Translations under genes and position numbers: made by a program | Notes under the pieces: model-generated | The model's input: only the letters and a program-made list of their open reading frames with translations | Databases searched by the model: none | What the model was told of the DNA's origin: nothing | In this document: positions 1-8,311 of the stretch, piece after piece | Position numbering within the stretch: position 1 is the first letter of the stretch | Layout: each line of letters begins with the position of its first letter | DNA from: Thermoplasmatales archaeon UBA509 | Lineage (GTDB): Archaea > Thermoplasmatota > Thermoplasmata > Thermoplasmatales > Thermoplasmataceae | Direction: 5' to 3' | Length of the DNA stretch: 39,100 bases | Assembly: GCA_002498845.1 (NCBI GenBank) | Contig: DAJC01000047.1 | Span: 24,565-63,664, forward strand

Positions 1-783
1 ACAGTTGTTGGGGTGGATCAGTATTCAACCTACCCAACTCCGCCGCCTGATGTAAAGGTTATCTACATAGAGGAAACGTCCTTTTCCGTTGAGGAAATAG
101 CAAATCTGTCACCGGATGCCGTTATGTCCACCACCGGATACTTCACGCCTCAGGTCATAAATCAGATAGTGAATGTTCTGAATATACCATTCTTCATCTT
201 CGATCCGAATAACATGACGCAGATAGAACATCAGAACAGTGAACTTGGCAACCTGACCAATACCTACAGCAATGCAACAAAGGTAAACGCCTGGATGAAT
301 GAAAACCTTGCAATATTGCACAGTGATACGTCCAGGATACATGGAAACGAGACTTCCGTGTTCTATGATCTTGGACCCGGGTCTGTTGGGCTTTACACAG
401 CAGGAAATAATACATTCATCAACATAATCTTCAGTCTTGACCATCTCAGGAATGTTGTAACAGAAAGTGGATACCCGGACCTCTCATCATCGCAGATAGA
501 AAACCTGACGCCCCAGTGGATAGTGCTTGATCAGTACTATAACCAGAGCAGTTTCAACCAGAGCGTACCGGGCTACCTCAGCCAGATACATGATCACGCC
601 ATAAGAATAGCCAATGACAATTTCATGAACGAAAATGATTTCCGGACAATATACATCCTGTTCTGGCTTGGTGAAAAGTTCTATCCAGATTATATAAGCC
701 TGGATAACGTAACTTCATTCAGCGGTTACACCGGGATACACCTTTCACCTTCTCCCGAGGAAGGGATAAATGGAACTGCATAA
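1..783 (+). CDS. ABC transporter substrate-binding protein, 5' truncated by the window
   Basis: The reading frame is open from base 1, so the true start lies upstream; the first codons read TVVGVDQYS, which resembles the start of the first lobe of periplasmic-binding-protein-2 (BtuF/FhuD type) proteins. It would capture a cobalamin, siderophore or heme-like ligand outside the membrane and deliver it to the permease encoded next. The phrase 'LSPDAVMSTTGYFTPQVINQI' falls where this family usually carries its 'PDLVi' motif, and the rest is rich in N-x-S/T sequons, as expected for a secreted protein of an acidophilic archaeon. The stop overlaps the permease start by 14 bases, so the genes form one operon. 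The ligand cannot be read from the sequence. Confidence 0.8.
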   Translation, partial: TVVGVDQYSTYPTPPPDVKVIYIEETSFSVEEIANLSPDAVMSTTGYFTPQVINQIVNVLNIPFFIFDPNNMTQIEHQNSELGNLTNTYSNATKVNAWMNENLAILHSDTSRIHGNETSVFYDLGPGSVGLYTAGNNTFINIIFSLDHLRNVVTESGYPDLSSSQIENLTPQWIVLDQYYNQSSFNQSVPGYLSQIHDHAIRIANDNFMNENDFRTIYILFWLGEKFYPDYISLDNVTSFSGYTGIHLSPSPEEGINGTA

Positions 784-1846
784 CAGGATATCGGAAATTA
801 TAAGGTTCAGCAAAATGCCTGCCCTGCTTGTAAAGGCGGCGCTATCCATTTTTCTTCTGGCTGCTGCTATTATTTTCTCATCGTACATCGGTGCAGTCAC
901 AATTTCTCCAGTTGCCATTTCCAGGATTTATCTCAGCCAGATTCCTTTGGCAGGATCCTACTTCAATTCCGGATTCACGGTAATTCAGTACAACATAATT
1001 GTTCTTATCAGGGAGCCGGAAATTCTCGGGGCAGTGTTCGTTGGGGCTGCCCTTGGCATGGGCGGGGCATCTGTCCAGAGCGTATTCAAGAATCCCATAA
1101 CTGAGCCATACATAATTGGAATATCAAGCGGTGCCACCCTTGGTGCCATAATAGCCCTTGCCACAAACACGGATCTGTTCGGGGCTTACAGTGTCCAGTT
1201 CCTGGCTTTCATATGCTCGCTGGCAGTGGTGATTGTAGTCTACATGGTATCCTTCAGATCGGGGAAGGTGCCCCCAATATATCTGTTGCTTTCAGGCATT
1301 GCCATCTCCCTGTTCATATCTGCCATTGTGGGGCTTATGCTTTTCACCAGCAGGAAACTCCAGAATGAGGCATTTGCCTGGCTACTTGGATCACTCAGCG
1401 GAATCACATGGGGAGAGATCACAATCGTTGCGCTGATCGTAACCGCATCAGGCATTGTGCTGACATTCATGTCCAGGGAACTTGATGCCCTGCAGATGGG
1501 TGAAGCTCATGCCCAGTCCATCGGTGTATCGGTGGAAAGAACAAAACTGCTTGCCCTGGTTGTAACAACCATAGGCGTGTCAGCTGCTGTCTCCATTAGC
1601 GGCCTCATAGGATTCGTTGGCCTCATAATACCGCATGTATCCAGGATAATCTATGGCGGGAGCAACAGGAAGGTTGTTCCTGCCTCAGCAATTCTAGGGG
1701 CTGTTTTCCTGCTAGTCTCCAATGACCTTGCGCGCACTGCTGTCCACGGAGAGGTGATTCCTGTTGGAATTGTAACAGGAATAATTGGTGTACCGTTCTT
1801 CATGTACCTCCTTAACCGCATCTCCAGAGGTAATTATGTATCTTGA
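770..1846 (+). CDS. FecCD/BtuC-family ABC transporter permease
   Basis: This 358-residue polytopic membrane protein belongs to the FecCD/BtuC permease family that imports iron chelates or vitamin B12. Family landmarks include 'REPEILGAVFVGAALGMGGASVQSVFKNPI' (split here by family convention: R-x-P-x-x-x-x-A with a following G-x-x-x-Q-x-x-x-x-N-P-x), 'EPYIIGISSGATLGA' and 'GLIGFVGLIIPHVSR', the last being the segment that contacts the ATPase. About nine to ten hydrophobic helices are visible. The start overlaps the binding-protein gene and the end overlaps the ATPase gene, so translation is probably coupled. Cobalamin versus iron substrate remains open. Confidence 0.9.
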   Translation: MELHNRISEIIRFSKMPALLVKAALSIFLLAAAIIFSSYIGAVTISPVAISRIYLSQIPLAGSYFNSGFTVIQYNIIVLIREPEILGAVFVGAALGMGGASVQSVFKNPITEPYIIGISSGATLGAIIALATNTDLFGAYSVQFLAFICSLAVVIVVYMVSFRSGKVPPIYLLLSGIAISLFISAIVGLMLFTSRKLQNEAFAWLLGSLSGITWGEITIVALIVTASGIVLTFMSRELDALQMGEAHAQSIGVSVERTKLLALVVTTIGVSAAVSISGLIGFVGLIIPHVSRIIYGGSNRKVVPASAILGAVFLLVSNDLARTAVHGEVIPVGIVTGIIGVPFFMYLLNRISRGNYVS

Positions 1847-2588
1847 GGCCAGGAACCTTGTTTTCAACAGGGGAAAGTTCTCACTTCAGGATGTTTCTTT
1901 TAGAGCTGAAGAGGGAACAATCACCGGAATAGGCGGAAGAAATGGTTCAGGAAAATCAACATTGCTCAGGGCCCTCTATGGTTTCCACCGGATCACGTCC
2001 GGTGATGTTGTTATTGGGGGCAAAAGCCTGACAGGAATGGGTCCAAGGGAGATCTCCAGGAGGATTTCCGTGGTGAGCCAGGAGGTCTCGGAACCCTTCA
2101 ATTTCACTGTCGGGGAGGTTGTGTCAATTTCCGGGTACAGCCTGGAGAATGAGAAATCAGCGGTCAGGGATGTTCTGGAAGTTTGCGGCATAGGTGACCT
2201 TGAAAAAAGGCCATTCAACGAGATCAGTGGTGGTGAGAGGCGCCTTGCGCTCATTGCAGCGGCTATCTACCAGGATGCGGATATACTCCTCCTTGACGAA
2301 CCTACAGCGTTCCTTGATGTTGACAAGGAGATCAGGGTTATCGACATACTGAGAAAACTCAGAGATTCCGGTAAGAACATAATCGTTGTGCTTCACGACG
2401 TTAATCTACTGTACAGGATATGTGACAGGGTTGTCCTGATCAGGGATGGCAGGATAGTTGCATCAGGACCAAGGGATGATGTGATGACCATTGAGAATCT
2501 TGATAAAACATATTCCGTTGAATTCACGATCCTGGAAGGTGAGGGACCCTACAGATTCGCTGCAAAGTACTTCAACGGTTCAGGATGA
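1836..2588 (+). CDS. ABC transporter ATP-binding protein (FecE/BtuD type)
   Basis: This 250-residue ATPase energises the importer encoded just upstream. Visible motifs are the Walker A loop GRNGSGKST, the signature ISGGERR (a variant of LSGGQ), Walker B ILLLDEPTAFLD and the switch histidine in VVLHDVN. I chose ATG 1836 because it directly follows AGAGGT and begins the usual 'YLEARNLVF' strand; an upstream in-frame ATG at 1785 would add 17 residues of unlikely sequence read through the permease gene. The last nine bases overlap the converging transposase-like gene, so the C-terminus could have been reshaped by its arrival, although the length is normal for the family. Confidence 0.9.
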   Translation: MYLEARNLVFNRGKFSLQDVSFRAEEGTITGIGGRNGSGKSTLLRALYGFHRITSGDVVIGGKSLTGMGPREISRRISVVSQEVSEPFNFTVGEVVSISGYSLENEKSAVRDVLEVCGIGDLEKRPFNEISGGERRLALIAAAIYQDADILLLDEPTAFLDVDKEIRVIDILRKLRDSGKNIIVVLHDVNLLYRICDRVVLIRDGRIVASGPRDDVMTIENLDKTYSVEFTILEGEGPYRFAAKYFNGSG

Positions 2589-3497
2589 TCCGCTTGCCAT
2601 GGGGATGTTTCCATGTTCCACCAGGAAACGATCCATTATCTCATTTGGCGTTGTAACCCTGTTCTGGCTCTTGTCCACTATTGGCCTGTTGTTGTACCAG
2701 TATATGAAAGCTTCAGGTGATTCGAATGTCCACCTGAACCTGTCATAATTCTGCCAGAGTCTTGAAAGTGCCAGGTGTATCCTGTTTCCGTGCTTATCTG
2801 GCGTAACCTCCTCGATGCCCTTTCTCTTCATGTAATATTTCAGGTCTGTGGCACCATACAGTATGCTCAGCACTCCACTTCTCAGGTGCATATGCTGCAC
2901 AGTCATGTTTGTGCTGACAATGAACTGCCCCATGCTGTCTGCCAGCTTCTGCATCAGCTCCTTGGTTATCTTTCTGGATTCCACCATTGAAAGTATCTTC
3001 TTGGTTGCCATATCCACGCAGACAACGGCATAGGGCGATTCCATGTTTGACTGGTGGTAATCCACGTAGATGGTTGAGAGCGGCCTGTCTTCATATTTGT
3101 TTTTCTGTCCTGACGATTGCATGGCCTTGGATTTTATCATGTTCTTGTTTCTCATGAAGTTGTATATCTGGTAGTATGAGACATTCTTCCCCTTGCTCTT
3201 CATGAGATAGTATATTGTCCTGGAACCTATCTTGTAATTAACCCAGAGATCCTCTATCTCCCTAGCCTCCTCAGCAGTCAGCGATGCAAATTTCTTCCTG
3301 TCAGATCCGCCATTGAGATCCTCCTTGAGGATCTGCTGCACCCGGCGTGGTGTAACATTGAACATCTTTGCCAGGTCGCTGACCTTGTATCCATTCTCCA
3401 CACTCTTTACTATGAACCTCTTGTCATCTCCGCTCAACATGATATCCAGATTGTATGTGCCCTTGATCTCATATTGGTTTTTTGCAGGATATACCAT
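2580..3497 (-). CDS. IS481-like transposase-derived protein with eroded DDE triad
   Basis: The protein has an N-terminal helix-turn-helix ('GYKVSDLAKMFNVTPRRVQQ'), a second helical DNA-binding region and an RNase-H-fold integrase-like core ending in 'YWYNNRPI ... TPNEIMDRF', the layout of IS481-type transposases. Only the first catalytic aspartate is clear (IYVDYH). Where the family has a D-x-G block the sequence reads MHLRSG, and where it has the G-K-x-E-R motif it reads GNRIHLALS, so the second D and the E appear to be lost. The frame is nonetheless uninterrupted. Start options are 3560, 3497 and 3440; I took 3497. I could not find terminal inverted repeats or a target duplication. It may be a dead insertion sequence or a domesticated DNA-binding protein. 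Confidence 0.7.
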   Translation of the reverse strand: MVYPAKNQYEIKGTYNLDIMLSGDDKRFIVKSVENGYKVSDLAKMFNVTPRRVQQILKEDLNGGSDRKKFASLTAEEAREIEDLWVNYKIGSRTIYYLMKSKGKNVSYYQIYNFMRNKNMIKSKAMQSSGQKNKYEDRPLSTIYVDYHQSNMESPYAVVCVDMATKKILSMVESRKITKELMQKLADSMGQFIVSTNMTVQHMHLRSGVLSILYGATDLKYYMKRKGIEEVTPDKHGNRIHLALSRLWQNYDRFRWTFESPEAFIYWYNNRPIVDKSQNRVTTPNEIMDRFLVEHGNIPMASGSS

Positions 3498-3592
3498 ATG
3501 AATCTGTGCATGTAAACGGTATGATGCTGTGTAGGCATGATGCATGCTGTTTCCAGCCACTGCGAAATAATTTCGTTCCCAGCGTTAGGCTG

Positions 3593-3600
3593 TTTATATA
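3593..3600 (+). promoter_or_regulatory. TATA box of the archaellin gene
   Basis: The octamer TTTATATA would place transcription start near 3620-3626, giving a leader of about 35 bases. The leader holds GAGGT at about 3642-3646 in front of ATG 3658, so this gene seems to be leadered, unlike many neighbours. Confidence 0.5.
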
Positions 3601-3657
3601 CAAACATACCCATCTACATAAGCTCATACAGCAGGCAAGAAAGAGGTTTAATGCAAT

Positions 3658-4383
3658 ATGTCACTAAAATATGATCTCGTCAGGGTGAGAAGGTTCCTGA
3701 AAAGGCAGTTCTCCTTTGACGAAGATGATAGAGCGGAAACCGGCATAGGGGTGCTCATAATATTCATAGCCCTTGTTCTTGTTGCTGCCGTGGCTGCATC
3801 CGTCCTCATACATACTGCAGGTATTCTGCAGCAGAGGGCTGATTCCACGGGAACAACTACAATAAGGCAGGTCTCCACTGGCATAGTGGTGGATCAGATA
3901 CTTGGCTATGATGGATCCACCCCTGCTGAAGCCGGAGGTGTGGAATATGTGGCAATTTTCCTCAGTGATAATACCGGGGGAAGTTCGGTGAATCTGGCAA
4001 ATGTATCAGTTACTCTCACCATCAACGGTATAACTGCCGTCCTTGTATACAACAGTTCCATATTTGCCAGCGTTGCGCAGAGTGGTACAGACAACCTATT
4101 TGGTAATTCAGTCTGGTCACTCTTGAGCGCAACACACCATGATTCGACCAGTTATGGAGTGCTAGTGGAAAGTGATCCGGTGAACTCTCTTACGGCTAGC
4201 TACCCAGTCCTGTCTCCTGGAGACACAGCCGCGGTCATATTTAATGTGACCAACACATTCGGTGTGAATATCACTCAGAATCAGGCTGTATCGGGACAAA
4301 TTACTCCTGAACAGGGTGCGCCAGCCGTGATCGATTTCAATGCACCGGATTCGTTCACAACTCACACAATCACGCTGCAGTAG
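3658..4383 (+). CDS. flaB: Archaellin (archaeal flagellin)
   Basis: This 241-residue protein is the filament subunit of the archaellum. Residues 25-51 carry the class III signal: the processing site A26/E27 followed by [20 protein letters not shown] and SVLIHTAG, almost the textbook archaellin N-terminal helix (normally [26 protein letters not shown]). The prepilin peptidase PibD/ArlK would cut there. The rest is a beta-rich, Thr/Ser/Asn-rich outer domain with several N-x-S/T sequons. The leader is long (26 residues) and ends in the acidic run FDEDDRA rather than a basic K-K-G. No arlC-J motor genes are in the window, so the filament gene stands alone here. Confidence 0.92.
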   Translation: MSLKYDLVRVRRFLKRQFSFDEDDRAETGIGVLIIFIALVLVAAVAASVLIHTAGILQQRADSTGTTTIRQVSTGIVVDQILGYDGSTPAEAGGVEYVAIFLSDNTGGSSVNLANVSVTLTINGITAVLVYNSSIFASVAQSGTDNLFGNSVWSLLSATHHDSTSYGVLVESDPVNSLTASYPVLSPGDTAAVIFNVTNTFGVNITQNQAVSGQITPEQGAPAVIDFNAPDSFTTHTITLQ

Positions 4384-4685
4384 ACACCTCGATGTCCCCC
4401 GCCTGGCCACGGTGGGGGCACACCTCTTTCATATTCTTTTTCCTTTTTTTATGATTTGTTATGATTTTACCATGCATTTCTGCCAATTTCAATCCCTGGT
4501 TCTGAAAGGTACGGGTATCTTGGCTACTTCTTCCGGTTTTCGCAGGGACATCTCCACTTCAAAGGCTTCTGGCAGAACCTCCATGGGCTCGAATTTCTGG
4601 CATAATTATGTAAAACCATAGCGTTGTTCGGTGGACAGACAGTAATTAGATGTTTTCATTAAATATGTGAAAGCAATGATCATCT
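4384..4685. other. Non-coding stretch between archaellin and a membrane protein gene
   Basis: Apart from the terminator at its left end I see no gene, RNA or repeat here. A weak AT-rich block (TTTTCATTAAATATG, about 4652-4668) may be the promoter of the next gene. Confidence 0.4.
4389..4450 (+). terminator. Hairpin plus T-tract terminator after archaellin
   Basis: A GC-rich stem (TGTCCCC, one bulged C, GCC pairing with GGTGGGGGCA around the loop TGGCCAC) lies six bases past the stop and is followed by a pyrimidine tract ending in CTTTTTTT at about 4440-4450. Archaeal termination mainly needs the T-rich tract; the strong stem may also stabilise the 3' end of an abundant mRNA. Confidence 0.6.
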
Positions 4686-5075
4686 GTGTCGTGGAAGAAT
4701 CTTAAGGAATCGCCTCTGGATTCGTCTGTTGTATCCGCTCTAGGTGGCATTATCATATTCCTTGTGGGAATCATCGGGCTTTACATTTTGCTGAAGAATG
4801 GAACATATTCCAGTAACGATCTGCTGGAAGTTTCCCTTGGAACATTCTGGGGCCTGATGATATTAATATTCAGCACGACACTTTTTCTGGATCGTAAGAG
4901 GCACGTTATTTACGGCGCACTCATTATAATAATGGCCACTGCAAGCTGGTACGGAACGTCCGGTGGTCTTTTTGTGGGATTCCTGATTGCGCTCATTGGT
5001 GGCATCATGGGTATGGCATGGAAACCTCCGCGCCATTCAAATACTGCCAGTGCAAATCCAAATCCAGGAAGGTAG
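4686..5075 (+). CDS. Four-helix membrane protein, possibly DUF6114-like
   Basis: The 129-residue product has four hydrophobic segments (about residues 14-36, 49-68, 73-90 and 93-111) and a short polar tail. The GTG start at 4686 follows an in-frame stop a few codons upstream, so there is little freedom. The glycine-rich last helix (FLIALIGGIMGMAW) and overall size resemble small four-helix proteins of the DUF6114 type, but I cannot be sure of that assignment. No function is known and no operon partner is evident. Confidence 0.6.
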   Translation: MSWKNLKESPLDSSVVSALGGIIIFLVGIIGLYILLKNGTYSSNDLLEVSLGTFWGLMILIFSTTLFLDRKRHVIYGALIIIMATASWYGTSGGLFVGFLIALIGGIMGMAWKPPRHSNTASANPNPGR

Positions 5076-5097
5076 GCCCACTCTGACCGCAGCACTA

Positions 5098-5538
5098 TTA
5101 CGAGAAATTCATACTGAAGTTCAGGTAGAACGGAACTCCCACGGAGATTGAATATGAAGTCACACCCAGGGCTTTTGCCACAGCTTCCAGTATTTTCTTG
5201 ATCCTGGTTAGAAATGAGCTGATGATGGTGGTGATATGCGGAAGAGTCTTTGCAACACTGCTCATGAAGTTGAGAAAGCCCATGAGCTTGGAAAATGCCG
5301 CATCGGGAAGGCTGACGAGATCCTTCTCGGCTTCGCTTAATTTGGATTCTATGAGGCCTATCCAGCTTGCATCATCCACGTCGGCCAGCTCATCAATGTT
5401 GCTGTTGCCATCCCTCAGCCAGTCTTCCATTATGTCGATTATTCTCCTGTCCACGTCCATGCGATTCTCCTGCCTGAGAAGATCACCAGCAATATGAATA
5501 AATTTTCTCCATGGCGCTGTTCCCATATAATGGGACAT
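5098..5538 (-). CDS. Hypothetical helical protein with hydrophobic C-terminus
   Basis: I do not recognise this 146-residue protein. Residues about 20-70 are acidic and charged; residues about 80-128 form amphipathic or hydrophobic helices containing KTLPHITTIISSFLTR; the last 18 residues (YSISVGVPFYLNFSMNFS) alternate like a beta strand. There is no signal peptide. An alternative start at 5526 sits better with a TATA-like element near 5550. It is transcribed away from the 5642 gene, sharing a short intergenic region with it. Confidence 0.55.
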   Translation of the reverse strand: MSHYMGTAPWRKFIHIAGDLLRQENRMDVDRRIIDIMEDWLRDGNSNIDELADVDDASWIGLIESKLSEAEKDLVSLPDAAFSKLMGFLNFMSSVAKTLPHITTIISSFLTRIKKILEAVAKALGVTSYSISVGVPFYLNFSMNFS

Positions 5539-5612
5539 TAGGAACTGTATAGCTCAAATCAAGCTTGTTCCTTATTAATGGAAGAGAATTGATCAAAAGG
5601 ATCATGATCCAG

Positions 5613-5622
5613 GTTTAAATAA
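5613..5622 (+). promoter_or_regulatory. TATA box for the 5642 gene
   Basis: GTTTAAATAA is centred about 25 bases before ATG 5642, the spacing expected for a leaderless archaeal mRNA. Confidence 0.5.
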
Positions 5623-5641
5623 GTAAGTTAAATATCTAATC

Positions 5642-6484
5642 ATGAAGCCTCTTCTCAAGGCGATAATAGTCATAATAATAGCCGTTGGAGTTGCTGTGCC
5701 CAGCGGATATATTGCCTACCGATCATTTACAACATCAAACCCTTCCATGATCAATTTCGTACCTGAAAATTCCTCGGCAGTCATAAGGGCTGATTACAAT
5801 GGAACACAATTCTATTTGTTCAATTCTGGAAATAACACGGGAATAGTCATAAACATCGGAGTCAACCAGGTCTCAAGCGTTTTATCTGGCGCCGGATCAA
5901 ACAATTCGGGGAATACATCATTTTCAGTTACGCCAACCTACCTGAAATCCTATGACGGATACAGGATATATTATCTTTCAAATATCTCAATATCCCTTAA
6001 CAGTACGCTGGGCAACCTGTCCAGTATTCACGCGTTGAACGCCATAAATCTCAGCAGTTTCATACATAATAACACAATTTACATAGCTGAACTTTCAGGC
6101 ACCACTGTGTCCATTGGCACCCTGAGAAGTGTCGAGTACTCAATATCAGCAATGACTGGCGGAAAGAGTTTCAGTGCAAAGGAATCCGCATATTTCAAAT
6201 CTGGATCAAATGTCTCCATATACCTGAACTATTCCAACGCTTATTTCCGGTCATTTACAGGAAACATTTTCTATAATTCCTCCAGTTTTCAGGTTGTGTT
6301 CAGCAACCTTACCATTGCACAGAACGCTTTTAAGGCCGTCAGCTTCATCAGTAATGTAACTTCGGTATCCCTGAGCGGTACTGAGTTGAATGTTACCATG
6401 TCTGTTGGGATGAATTACCTTAATGGAAATCTTACAAGGCTGTTGGGTAACGCACCTTTGAATCTTAATGGAAGGGATCTGTGA
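5642..6484 (+). CDS. Membrane-anchored, sequon-rich extracellular protein, partner of an ABC-2 transporter
   Basis: The 280-residue product begins with a hydrophobic helix (about residues 6-27) that acts as an uncleaved anchor or signal peptide. The remainder is predicted outside the cell and is very rich in Asn, Ser and N-x-S/T sequons (more than a dozen, for example NNT, NVS, NLT), suggesting dense N-glycosylation. A block around residues 38-60 (FVPENSSAVIRADYNGTQ) looks like the beginning of a beta-rich domain. The stop lies four bases before the ABC-2 permease start at 6489, so it is the first gene of a three-gene operon. It may be a receptor, chaperone or cargo of that transporter; I cannot tell which. 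Confidence 0.65.
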   Translation: MKPLLKAIIVIIIAVGVAVPSGYIAYRSFTTSNPSMINFVPENSSAVIRADYNGTQFYLFNSGNNTGIVINIGVNQVSSVLSGAGSNNSGNTSFSVTPTYLKSYDGYRIYYLSNISISLNSTLGNLSSIHALNAINLSSFIHNNTIYIAELSGTTVSIGTLRSVEYSISAMTGGKSFSAKESAYFKSGSNVSIYLNYSNAYFRSFTGNIFYNSSSFQVVFSNLTIAQNAFKAVSFISNVTSVSLSGTELNVTMSVGMNYLNGNLTRLLGNAPLNLNGRDL

Positions 6485-6488
6485 ATTC

Positions 6489-7331
6489 ATGACTGGGACG
6501 GCCCGAACACTCAGGGTAGCCACTGCCTACTATTTCAGGAATTACTACAGATCAAAGAGTTTTTACCTGATGCTCATAATTGCCATCCTAGTTTCAGTAC
6601 TGCTTACATATTTTTCATTGAAGTACATCAACAGGCTTGACCTTATCATACCTAAGGGCCTCCTGTCAGCACTTGGGAATTCTGGAAAGGAGGAAATATT
6701 TGGATATCTCTGGGCATTCGTGCTGCTTGACCTTCCCGTGTTTGCTTCTGTGTTTTTCGGATCAACAGCAATATCAAGCGAGATAGAAAACAAGACCGCA
6801 TTTCATATCTTCCCGCTTCCCATTGGAAGGGTCACTCTGCTGATTTCCAAGTACCTGGCTGCCGTGGCTGTTACATTCATAACAGTATTGATCTATGTTG
6901 CATTCCAGGCAGCAGTTTTCGAGTACCTGTTTCCGGGTCCCCTTCTTCTTCCATTTTACCAGTCCCTGGGGCTTCTTCTCATATTCGTATTTTCCATTAC
7001 CGCTTTCACGTTCCTCATCAGCAGCATTTTCAACAAGAACACCTATGCTTACATAACGGTATTTCTCATTTATTTCCTGGTTTTCAATGCTTATGAAATA
7101 ATAGTGGAATTTCTCTACAAGACCACGCCATACTATCTCCTCAACGTGGCAGCAGACGCCATGGAAAAGGTTTACCTCAACATTTCAACAAATCCATTTT
7201 CCACCTCATCATCCACATTCGCTCCAGCCACGGTGGGCACCCTGTACACTTCCATCGGTGTCATGGTTGCATACGCCATAGTATCATTCGCAGCAGCCCT
7301 TATCATATTTGACAGGAAGGAGGTGAAATAA
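6489..7331 (+). CDS. ABC-2 type transporter permease
   Basis: This is a 280-residue membrane subunit with about six hydrophobic helices. It carries the ABC-2 pattern of an early helix, an extracellular loop, the cytoplasmic 'SSEIENKTAFHIFPLPIGR' segment and the 'LLISKYLAAVAV' helix. Such proteins export drugs, lipids or peptides or serve as self-immunity pumps. I chose ATG 6489 because GGAAGGGATC sits nine bases upstream; ATG 6468 would overlap the previous gene. The stop overlaps the ATPase start by one base (TAATG), so the two are translationally coupled. Confidence 0.85.
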   Translation: MTGTARTLRVATAYYFRNYYRSKSFYLMLIIAILVSVLLTYFSLKYINRLDLIIPKGLLSALGNSGKEEIFGYLWAFVLLDLPVFASVFFGSTAISSEIENKTAFHIFPLPIGRVTLLISKYLAAVAVTFITVLIYVAFQAAVFEYLFPGPLLLPFYQSLGLLLIFVFSITAFTFLISSIFNKNTYAYITVFLIYFLVFNAYEIIVEFLYKTTPYYLLNVAADAMEKVYLNISTNPFSTSSSTFAPATVGTLYTSIGVMVAYAIVSFAAALIIFDRKEVK

Positions 7332-8224
7332 TGCCCTCAGTTCTGGTGGAAAAAGTCACAAAGAATTACCGAGATGTAAGGGCCCTTAATGAGGTAAGCC
7401 TGAACCTTCAGGAACCTGGATGCATTGGAATACTGGGGCCCAATGGAGCAGGAAAGACAACCCTGCTGAAGATTCTCACAAACATAGTGAAACCCACTGA
7501 AGGTGTTGCTCTGCTAAATGGCATAAATGTTTCCGATGAACCGGAAAAGGCCCTCATGGATGTTGGTGCCCTTGTGGAGCAGCCGGAGTTTTATCCCTAC
7601 CTGACTGCTCTTGAAACGCTGAAATTTGTGGGCAGGGTCAAGGGTGTAACGGAAAAGAATCTCAATTCAGAAATACAGCGTGTTTCCCGGATGACAGGTA
7701 TTGTGGAATATATTGGAAGGAAGACAGGCAATTTTTCTCGTGGTATGAAACAGAGGTTAAGCCTTGCCTGCGCCCTCATCAGTGATCCACACATAATAAT
7801 TCTCGACGAACCCACATTCGGCCTTGATCCCAGGGGAATGAAGGAGATGAGGGACCTTATAAAATCCCTGAATCAGAGCAAGGAAAGGATAATCATACTT
7901 AGCACTCACCTCATCTACGAGGCGCAGGAGATATGCGACAGAGTGATTATCATCAACAAAGGTGATATTGTCCATGACACCATCAATTCACCCTCAGAAA
8001 ATATAATAGAAATAGAATTTGAGGATCCTGCAGGGAAGGTTTCACTACCTGACCATATGGCGGACCAGACCTTCGTGGATGGGAAAAGCGCAATGTTCAG
8101 GTTGAGGTCAGGCACTTCAAATTCTGATGTGATCAACTATCTCTCAGCGCAGGGATTCAGGATCAGATGGGTGAAGCCACAGACAAATCTCGAGAACCTT
8201 TACATCACCCTAACCTCTTCATGA
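7331..8224 (+). CDS. ABC transporter ATP-binding protein (CcmA/DrrA type)
   Basis: The 297-residue ATPase powers the permease encoded upstream. Motifs are Walker A GPNGAGKTT, signature FSRGMKQR (Gly-Met-Lys-Gln in place of Gly-Gly-Gln, common in this subfamily), Walker B IIILDEPTFGLDP and the switch histidine in STHLIYEAQ. A C-terminal region of about 80 residues beyond the ATPase core is typical of DrrA/BcrA-like exporters. The gene ends the three-gene unit. Confidence 0.9.
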   Translation: MPSVLVEKVTKNYRDVRALNEVSLNLQEPGCIGILGPNGAGKTTLLKILTNIVKPTEGVALLNGINVSDEPEKALMDVGALVEQPEFYPYLTALETLKFVGRVKGVTEKNLNSEIQRVSRMTGIVEYIGRKTGNFSRGMKQRLSLACALISDPHIIILDEPTFGLDPRGMKEMRDLIKSLNQSKERIIILSTHLIYEAQEICDRVIIINKGDIVHDTINSPSENIIEIEFEDPAGKVSLPDHMADQTFVDGKSAMFRLRSGTSNSDVINYLSAQGFRIRWVKPQTNLENLYITLTSS

Positions 8225-8239
8225 TCTCCCATAGGAGAT
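8224..8239 (+). terminator. Small hairpin at the end of the ABC-2 operon
   Basis: ATCTCC-CATA-GGAGAT is a perfect six-pair hairpin with a four-base loop right at the stop of the ATPase gene. No T-tract follows, so a terminator role is uncertain. Confidence 0.25.
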
Positions 8240-8285
8240 TATACGAATCACTGGAAAACATTAATTCCTTTGATGAAATTAGCGA

Positions 8286-8295
8286 CATATATTTA
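8286..8295 (+). promoter_or_regulatory. TATA box for the ABC exporter operon
   Basis: CATATATTTA is centred about 22 bases before ATG 8312, consistent with a leaderless transcript of the two-gene exporter operon. Confidence 0.45.
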
Positions 8296-8311
8296 GAAGG
8301 TCGTATATTTA

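Noticed and set aside
4340..4621. Plus-strand frame of 93 codons after archaellin
   Set aside because: It overlaps the archaellin end and reads through the terminator hairpin; its composition is not protein-like.
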